From NCBI RefSeq assembly GCF_035917575.1, contig NZ_CP109090.1:5208001-5272000 (forward strand): DNA of 64,000 bases, written 5' to 3'. The stretch's first letter is position 1. Each line of letters starts with the position of its first letter. The notes beneath the pieces are model-generated. The model saw only the letters and a list, made by a program, of their open reading frames with translations. It was not told where the DNA came from and did not search any database. The DNA is from Streptomyces sp. NBC_01788 (GTDB lineage: Bacteria; Actinomycetota; Actinomycetes; Streptomycetales; Streptomycetaceae). The translations under genes and the position numbers were made by a program. Of this stretch, positions 54,798 through 61,037 are shown piece by piece.

Positions 54798-55601
54798 GTG
54801 GATCGGACCGCGACGGCCGGCCCCCCGGACTCGCCGACACCTTCGGGGTCGCCTCAGCCTCCGGCGCAGGTGCCGCAGGCGCTGGACGGGATGCCGCAGC
54901 AGCGGGCGGGCGACGCCGCCCCGGTGGACGCGGGTGGGGAGCCGGCTCGCTCGGCGCGGCCCGCCGCGGGGCTGCGCGGTCTGCGTCCGTGGCGGCTGCT
55001 GCCCAGCCCCACGGGCACCCCGTTCACCTTCGGGTACACGGCCCTGCTCGCCGTCACCTCGCTCGTCGCCCGGTACGCCGATCCCGCGGTGGTGGACGCC
55101 CTGCACCAGAGCTCCAGCACGGACGTCGCCCATCTGGTGCGGGCGCCCCTGCTGGTGCTGCCCGCCAGCGCGCTGTGGATCGCGGGCGGCGTCGTGTCGG
55201 CGTACTCCCTCTGCTTCCTGCTGGTGCTCACCGCGCTGGAGCGGCGGATAGGCGGACCGCGTACCGCCGGTGTGTTCCTGTTCGGGCACGTGCTGGCCAC
55301 CCTCGCCACCGAGGTCCCCGTCGGGCTCGCGGTGCTCGCGGGCCGCCTGCCGGGCAGCTCGGCGCACCGCCTCGACTACGGCATCAGCTTCGGTGTCGCG
55401 GCCAGCCTCGGCGCCCTGGCCGGTCTGCTCACGCCCTGGCTGCGCTGGCCCCTGCTCCTCGTGTTCGTGGCCCTGCTGGTCCAGGACCTGACGGGCTTCG
55501 TCGACCCGATGACGAGCTGCGGCCATCTGATCGCGGTGGGGCTCGGCGTGGCGACGTGGCCGGTGATACGCCGCTGGCGCCGGGCACGTGCCGCGGAGTG
55601 A
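54798..55601 (+). CDS. Rhomboid-like membrane protein
   Basis: 267 aa from GTG 54798, preceded by GGAAGGAG. A Pro/Ala/Gly-rich N-terminus of about 65 residues precedes six membrane helices. The TM4-like segment reads DYGISFGVAAS, resembling but not matching the rhomboid GxSG motif, and the TM6-like segment has SCGHLIAVGLG with the expected His. Proteolytic activity is therefore possible but unproven. Its stop codon overlaps the ClgR box of lon. Confidence 0.8.
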   Translation: MDRTATAGPPDSPTPSGSPQPPAQVPQALDGMPQQRAGDAAPVDAGGEPARSARPAAGLRGLRPWRLLPSPTGTPFTFGYTALLAVTSLVARYADPAVVDALHQSSSTDVAHLVRAPLLVLPASALWIAGGVVSAYSLCFLLVLTALERRIGGPRTAGVFLFGHVLATLATEVPVGLAVLAGRLPGSSAHRLDYGISFGVAASLGALAGLLTPWLRWPLLLVFVALLVQDLTGFVDPMTSCGHLIAVGLGVATWPVIRRWRRARAAE

Positions 55602-55616
55602 TCGCTCAGAGCGAAC
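55599..55616 (+). promoter_or_regulatory. ClgR-binding site upstream of lon
   Basis: TGATCGCTCAGAGCGAAC fits the actinobacterial ClgR consensus WNNWCGCYNANRGCGWWS at every position. ClgR is known to activate clp and lon genes in Streptomyces. It lies 75 bp upstream of lon. Confidence 0.85.
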
Positions 55617-55690
55617 AGGTGTCGGGGAACAATCGATCCGCCCCATGCATTGAGTCGGCATAACTCAACTTGACTGCCGAAGGGGAGATC

Positions 55691-58123
55691 ATGGCTGCTG
55701 AGTCCACCGAGTTCACACCGCTCACCCTGCCCGTGCTGCCGCTCGACGACGAGGTCGTGCTGCCCGGGATGGTGGTTCCGCTGGATCTGAGTGACGCCGA
55801 GGTACGGGCCGCGGTGGAGGCCGCGCAGGCCGCCGCGCGGGACGAGCCGGGCAAGCCCAGGGTGCTGCTGGTGCCGAGGGTCGAGGGGACGTACGCCAGG
55901 ACCGGTGTACTGGGCACGGTCGAACAGGTGGGCCGCCTGGCCGATGGCGACCCGGGCGCGCTCATTCGCGGGCGCGGCCGGGTGCGGATCGGAGCCGGGA
56001 CCACCGGCCCCGGCGCCGCGCTGTGGGTCGAGGGGACCCGGATCGACGAGAACGTGCCCGAGCCGGCGCCCGGCCAGGTCGCCGAACTGATGAAGGAGTA
56101 CAAGGCGCTCGCCACCGCCTGGCTGCGCAAGCGCGGCGCCTGGCAGGTCGTCGACCGTGTGCAGGCCATCGACGACGTCTCCGCGCTCGCCGACAACTCC
56201 GGCTACTCGCCCTTCCTGACCACCGAGCAGAAGGTCGAGTTGCTGGAGACCGCCGACCCGGTGGCCCGCCTCAGGCTCGCCACCCGGCAACTGCGCGACC
56301 ACCTCGCCGAGCAGGACGTGGCCGAGTCCATCGCCAAGGACGTCCAGGAGGGCGTCGACAAGCAGCAGCGCGAGTTCCTGCTGCGCCGCCAGCTGGAGGC
56401 CGTCCGCAAGGAACTGCGCGAACTGAACGGCGAGAGCGACGGCGAGGAGTCCGACGACTACCGCGCCCGTGTCGAGGCCGCCGACCTGCCCGAGAAGGTC
56501 CGGGAGGCCGCGCTCAAGGAGGTCGACAAGCTGGAGCGGTCCTCCGACGCCTCGCCCGAGGGCTCCTGGATCCGCACCTGGCTCGACACGGTCCTCGGCA
56601 TGCCGTGGAACGAGCGGACCGATGACAGCGCTTCCGCCTACGACATTCAGGGCGCCAGAGCGGTCCTGGACGCCGAGCACGCGGGCCTCGAGGACGTGAA
56701 GGAGCGGATCACCGAGTACCTGGCGGTGCGCAAGCGGCGCGGCGACCGGGGCCTCGGCGTGATCGGCGGGCGGCGCGGCGGAGCCGTGCTCGCGCTCGTC
56801 GGGCCGCCCGGCGTGGGCAAGACCAGCCTCGGCGAGTCCGTCGCCCATGCCATGGGCCGCAAGTTCGTGCGCGTCGCCCTGGGCGGCGTCCGGGACGAGG
56901 CGGAGATCCGCGGCCACCGGCGTACGTACGTGGGCGCGCTGCCCGGGCGGATCGTGCGCGCCGTCAAGGAGGCCGGGTCGATGAACCCGGTGGTCCTGCT
57001 CGACGAGATCGACAAGGTGGGCTCCGACTTCCGCGGCGACCCGGCCGCGGCGCTGCTCGAGGTCCTGGACCCGGCGCAGAACCACACCTTCCGGGACCAC
57101 TACCTGGAGGTGGAGCTGGACCTGTCCGACGTCGTCTTCCTGGCCACGGCCAACGTTCTGGAGGCGATCCCGGAGGCGCTGGCCGACCGGATGGAGATCG
57201 TGCGCCTGGACGGCTACACGGAGGACGAGAAGGTCGTCATCGCCCGCGACCACCTGCTTCCGCGCCAGCTCGAGCGGGCCGGTCTGCGCCAGGACGAGGT
57301 GACGATCGAGGAGGGCGCGCTGCGCAGGCTCGCCGGCGAGTACACGCGTGAGGCGGGCGTGCGGACCCTGGAGCGGTCCATCGCGCGGCTGCTGCGCAAG
57401 ATCGCGGCCCAGCACGAACTGGGCGAGCAGGAGCTGCCGTTCACCGTCACCGACGGTGAGCTGCGGGGACTGATCGGGCGTCCGCACCACGTTCCGGAGT
57501 CCGCGCAGGACCCGGCCGAGCGGCGTACGTCCGTCCCGGGTGTGGCGACGGGCCTCGCGGTCACCGGGGCCGGGGGCGACGTCCTCTTCGTCGAGGCGTC
57601 CCTTGCGGACCCGGAGACGGGTGCGGCCGGGCTGACCCTGACCGGCCAGCTGGGCGACGTGATGAAGGAGTCCGCGCAGATCGCGCTGAGCTTCCTGCGC
57701 AGCCACGGCGCCGAGCTGGAGCTGCCCGTGGGCGATCTGAAGGACCGGGGCGTGCACATCCACTTCCCGGCGGGCGCGGTGCCGAAGGACGGTCCGAGCG
57801 CGGGCATCACCATGACGACCGCGCTCGCCTCGCTCCTGTCCGGCCGCCTGGTCCGCACGGACGTGGCGATGACCGGCGAGGTCTCGCTGACGGGCCGTGT
57901 CCTGCCCATCGGCGGCGTCAAGCAGAAGCTGCTCGCCGCCCATCGCGCGGGTGTGACCACGGTGGTCATCCCCAAGCGCAACGAGCCCGACCTGGACGAC
58001 GTCCCGGTGGAGGTCCTGGACCGGCTCGACGTCCACGCCGTCACGGACGTCCGCCAGGTCCTGGACCTGGCCCTCGCCCCGGCGACGAACGGCGCCTCAC
58101 AGGAGATGCCGGCCGCCGCGTGA
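55691..58123 (+). CDS. lon: ATP-dependent protease Lon
   Basis: 810 aa. LAN substrate-binding domain (about 1-210), coiled segment, AAA+ module with Walker A GPPGVGKTS and Walker B VVLLDEIDK, and the C-terminal Ser-Lys protease domain with KDGPSAGITM (catalytic Ser) and the Lys in VLPIGGVKQKLLAAH. ATG 55691 follows GGGGAGATC. It degrades misfolded and regulatory proteins in the cytosol. Expression is expected to be ClgR-controlled and heat-inducible. Confidence 0.97.
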   Translation: MAAESTEFTPLTLPVLPLDDEVVLPGMVVPLDLSDAEVRAAVEAAQAAARDEPGKPRVLLVPRVEGTYARTGVLGTVEQVGRLADGDPGALIRGRGRVRIGAGTTGPGAALWVEGTRIDENVPEPAPGQVAELMKEYKALATAWLRKRGAWQVVDRVQAIDDVSALADNSGYSPFLTTEQKVELLETADPVARLRLATRQLRDHLAEQDVAESIAKDVQEGVDKQQREFLLRRQLEAVRKELRELNGESDGEESDDYRARVEAADLPEKVREAALKEVDKLERSSDASPEGSWIRTWLDTVLGMPWNERTDDSASAYDIQGARAVLDAEHAGLEDVKERITEYLAVRKRRGDRGLGVIGGRRGGAVLALVGPPGVGKTSLGESVAHAMGRKFVRVALGGVRDEAEIRGHRRTYVGALPGRIVRAVKEAGSMNPVVLLDEIDKVGSDFRGDPAAALLEVLDPAQNHTFRDHYLEVELDLSDVVFLATANVLEAIPEALADRMEIVRLDGYTEDEKVVIARDHLLPRQLERAGLRQDEVTIEEGALRRLAGEYTREAGVRTLERSIARLLRKIAAQHELGEQELPFTVTDGELRGLIGRPHHVPESAQDPAERRTSVPGVATGLAVTGAGGDVLFVEASLADPETGAAGLTLTGQLGDVMKESAQIALSFLRSHGAELELPVGDLKDRGVHIHFPAGAVPKDGPSAGITMTTALASLLSGRLVRTDVAMTGEVSLTGRVLPIGGVKQKLLAAHRAGVTTVVIPKRNEPDLDDVPVEVLDRLDVHAVTDVRQVLDLALAPATNGASQEMPAAA

Positions 58124-58138
58124 CCCGGCAAAGCCGCG

Positions 58139-58182
58139 CCCGGCCGGACCACCGCGCCACAAGCCGCGGTGGTCCGGCCGGG
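58139..58182 (+). terminator. Terminator after lon
   Basis: The 18-bp arms CCCGGCCGGACCACCGCG and complement surround an 8-nt loop, followed by TGTTT. Confidence 0.88.
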
Positions 58183-58291
58183 TGTTTCCCGGGGTGCGCT
58201 CGGTGTGGGCCGCCGCGCTTGTGCCGGGCGGGCCCCGGGGCCCCGGCCGGGGGCGACCCCCTGCCCTCGGCCGGGGAGTTCCGCAGCGGTG

Positions 58292-59116
58292 TCAGCCGTT
58301 GGCCAGTGCCTGGACCCGGTCCAGGGCGCCGTTGAACTTGTCGTGGTCGCCGACCGTCGGCCCTGACGAGGTGTACTGCCACATGGTGTAGAAGCCCCAG
58401 CCGGCCGGCAGGGTGCCCGGGTCCGAGGCGTAACGGGCTATCCATAGCGGGTTGTTGGCGGCGAAACCGCCGTAGTTGCCGGTGCAGTCGGTCCACCAGC
58501 TCGTGGCCGTGTAGATCACGGCGTCCCGGCCCGTGCGGGCCTTGTAGGTGTTCAGGAAGTCGGCGATCCAACTGACCATCGCGCTCGCCGTCTTGCCGTA
58601 GCAGGCGGCCCCGTACGGGTTCCACTCGATGTCGAGGGTGCCCGGCAGGGTCCTGCCGTCGCGGGACCAGCCGCCGCCGTGGTCGACGAAGTAGTTGGCC
58701 TGGGCGGCGCCGCTCGTGGTGTCCGGGGTGGCGAAGTGGTACGCGCCGCGGATCATGCCCACGTTGTACGAGCCGTTGTACTGCTGGGCGAAGGAGGGGT
58801 TCGTGTAGTACGTCCCCTCGGTGGCCTTCGCGTACGCCCACCTGACGCCGCTGCTCCAGAGCGTGGACCAGGCGACGCTGCCCTGGTAGCCGGCCACGTC
58901 GACACCCTCGGTCTGGGCGACGGCGGCGTTCCCGCCGGCCGGCGTGCCGCCCCGGCCGTCGTGCGGCACGACGCCCATGCCCATGTGGGCGGAGCCGCGG
59001 GCGGGCGCGGTGGCGGCGGCGGACGGGAGGGTGAGGAGCAGGAAGAACGCGGCGAGCAGGGCTCCCGCGGCGGTGAGCCGCCGCCCGCGGGCCGTTCCGG
59101 ATCTGTGCACGGACAT
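58292..59116 (-). CDS. Secreted GH25 lysozyme-like muramidase
   Basis: 274 aa. Signal peptide: basic MSVHRSGTARGRRL, a hydrophobic core, then cleavage near SAAATA (about residue 36). GH25 catalytic barrel: GVDVAGYQG (Asp73) and GTLDIEWNPYG (Asp162, Glu164), the acid pair of cellosyl-type N,O-acetylmuramidases. It cleaves peptidoglycan outside the cell. ATG 59116 follows GGAGGCACG. Likely roles are wall remodelling or attack on neighbouring bacteria (inference). Confidence 0.92.
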   Translation of the reverse strand: MSVHRSGTARGRRLTAAGALLAAFFLLLTLPSAAATAPARGSAHMGMGVVPHDGRGGTPAGGNAAVAQTEGVDVAGYQGSVAWSTLWSSGVRWAYAKATEGTYYTNPSFAQQYNGSYNVGMIRGAYHFATPDTTSGAAQANYFVDHGGGWSRDGRTLPGTLDIEWNPYGAACYGKTASAMVSWIADFLNTYKARTGRDAVIYTATSWWTDCTGNYGGFAANNPLWIARYASDPGTLPAGWGFYTMWQYTSSGPTVGDHDKFNGALDRVQALANG

Positions 59117-59312
59117 GACGTGCCTCCGAAGCTCGGTGGTGCTCGGTGGGGGGATGCGGGGCATGTCGGAAGCTACGCACGTAGACCGGAGCCTGGGAAG
59201 GGGTCCCGGGGTCTGCCGATGGTCTACGCCTGCGAAATACTGACGGAGCTGCGGTGATGGCGCCGACTGGCGGAAACTTTCAGGAACGGGAAACCTTCAG
59301 GCAGGGGCTGAC

Positions 59313-59804
59313 GTGCACGAAGACACAAGCAGCGGCGGACGTGGGGCCGTGTCCGGCGCGTCCCCGAGCGGTGCGGACCGGGAGTTCCTGTCCCTGGAAC
59401 GCGAACTGACGGTGCTGCTGCGCCGCGCACGGGCCAACCAGGGCGAGATGGCGCGCGAGGTCCATCCGCACCTGGAGCCCGCCGCCTACGGGCTGCTGGT
59501 CCGCCTGGAGGAGTGCGGCCGCCAGCGCGCCACGGAGCTCGCCGGGTACATCGGCGTCGGCAAGGCGACCATGTCACGCCAGCTGCACGCCCTGGAGCAA
59601 CTCGGCCTCGTCGCCCGGGAACCGGACCCCGCCGACGGACGGGCCTGGCTGGTGGCCCTCACCGACGACGGCCGCCGCCGGGTCGGCCAGGTGCGCGAGG
59701 CGCGCCGCGCCCGCTACGTCAGCCAGCTCGCTCACTGGGACCGCCGCGAGGTGGCTGAACTGGCCCGTCTGCTGCACGAGTTGAACCAGGTCACGGAGAA
59801 GTAG
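59313..59804 (+). CDS. MarR-family transcriptional regulator
   Basis: 163 aa. A Ser/Gly-rich start precedes a winged HTH (RATELAGYIGVGKATMSRQL followed by LEQLGLVAREPDPADGRAWL). GTG 59313 follows CAGGCAGGGG. It is divergent from the GH25 gene (196-bp gap) and could regulate it. The ligand is unknown. Confidence 0.88.
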   Translation: MHEDTSSGGRGAVSGASPSGADREFLSLERELTVLLRRARANQGEMAREVHPHLEPAAYGLLVRLEECGRQRATELAGYIGVGKATMSRQLHALEQLGLVAREPDPADGRAWLVALTDDGRRRVGQVREARRARYVSQLAHWDRREVAELARLLHELNQVTEK

Positions 59805-59831
59805 CCGGTCGCGGCGCCCGGCTGGCCGTGA

Positions 59832-60620
59832 TCACGGCTCCACGAACACCACCGTCGCGTCGTCGTGCGTCTTGCTGCGCCGCAGATGCGTCCGCTCCTC
59901 CTTGTCGGCCGTCTCCAGGGCCCGCACCCGGCCCACCAGCGAGCCCGCCCCCTCCTCACGCACCAGCCCGAGGCACCGCGCCCAGTCGCCCGCTTGGAAC
60001 TTCTCCACCCACCGCGCCGACCCGTCCGTCAGCGCGGCCAGCGCGCGGACCCCGGCGCGCGGCACGCTGCCCGTCACGGCGCGGGCGGCCACCGAGGGAT
60101 CCGCCGCCGCGGTGTAGAAGCCGCCCTCCTTGTTGCGCACGACGGCGTCGATGAGCGCGTCCGTGGCGAGCGACGCCCTGGGCAGCCGGGCCAGCCGGTC
60201 GTCCAGGACCGGGGTGACCGAGCCGTCGGGGGACTCCAGCAGCAGCACCGAGTCGGACAGCACCAGGTAGTCGACCGCCTCCGCCGACCAGCGGGCCAGA
60301 ACGACGGTTGCCTGAGGCGTACGCGGGTGAGAAAGGTCACAGGTGGGAGCGTGCGACTCGGCGGTACGGAGGATGGCTCGCGAAAGAATCTCCGACAGCG
60401 TCAGATCTCGGCAGGAAACCGTCAGTTCGGTCAGCGCGCCGCCCAGCCGGGCGGTGAACCAGGAGACCGAATGCGAACACCCCGTCCCGGTCCGCGGCGG
60501 CGTCACCCCGTCCAGGACGACGAGGCAACCACCCTGTCCAGACGCGGGTAGTCCGACACTCGCGAAGTCCTCGTTGGGGCAGTCGGGACGGCCGGGCTCC
60601 GAAACAACCTCAGTGCGCAT
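59832..60620 (-). CDS. PP2C-like protein phosphatase domain protein
   Basis: 262 aa. Metal-binding motifs of PP2C phosphatases are visible in order: NEDF (16-19), VLDGV (35-39), ALTDGSARWVE and a terminal HDDATVV. The glycine of the first DG-type motif is kept, but the region around the second motif is short, so this may be a reduced member. ATG 60620. The preceding in-frame sequence is non-coding. It converges with the MarR gene and diverges from the sensor kinase. Confidence 0.82.
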   Translation of the reverse strand: MRTEVVSEPGRPDCPNEDFASVGLPASGQGGCLVVLDGVTPPRTGTGCSHSVSWFTARLGGALTELTVSCRDLTLSEILSRAILRTAESHAPTCDLSHPRTPQATVVLARWSAEAVDYLVLSDSVLLLESPDGSVTPVLDDRLARLPRASLATDALIDAVVRNKEGGFYTAAADPSVAARAVTGSVPRAGVRALAALTDGSARWVEKFQAGDWARCLGLVREEGAGSLVGRVRALETADKEERTHLRRSKTHDDATVVFVEP

Positions 60621-61037
60621 CCGGCCAGTCTGCACGAGCCCTTCACAAGCCTTGCGAAAGGGTGGCAACCGTCCGGGAATCGACGAGGCGACGCAGGTCA
60701 GCCGCCTGGTTTGGGTGCAATTGGATCGCTCCGGGAAGACGTGGCGGCGAATATTGCCAAAGCCCGCCGCAGACGTCCAACCGGCCCACCTCACCGTGCC
60801 CGTGCACACGCCGGAGGAACTTGCCCGCCAACTACCCTCCGGGGTTCACTCCTTCGGGTGGCCGGTCGGACGATGCAGGACCACTGCCCACCGGCACTGG
60901 GAGGGTCGGGAACGGATGCAGGTCCCCCCTGCTCGAGCGGAGTCGAGAGCGTGGGGAGGGTGTACGCACCCGTCCGCGCCAGCTGACGGGGCACCACCCG
61001 GGCCCATGAGTACACGAGTACAGGAATGCGAGCACCG
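60621..61037. other. 417-bp divergent intergenic region with repeat-like hairpin
   Basis: At 60922-60960 the minus strand reads CTCCCCACGCTCTCGACTCC then GCTCGAGCAGGGGGGACC. It can fold into a hairpin and resembles the CTCCCCCAAGCTCTTCGAGC block of the two MITE-like cores. No gene is convincing in the interval; promoters for the phosphatase and the kinase must lie here. Confidence 0.5.
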
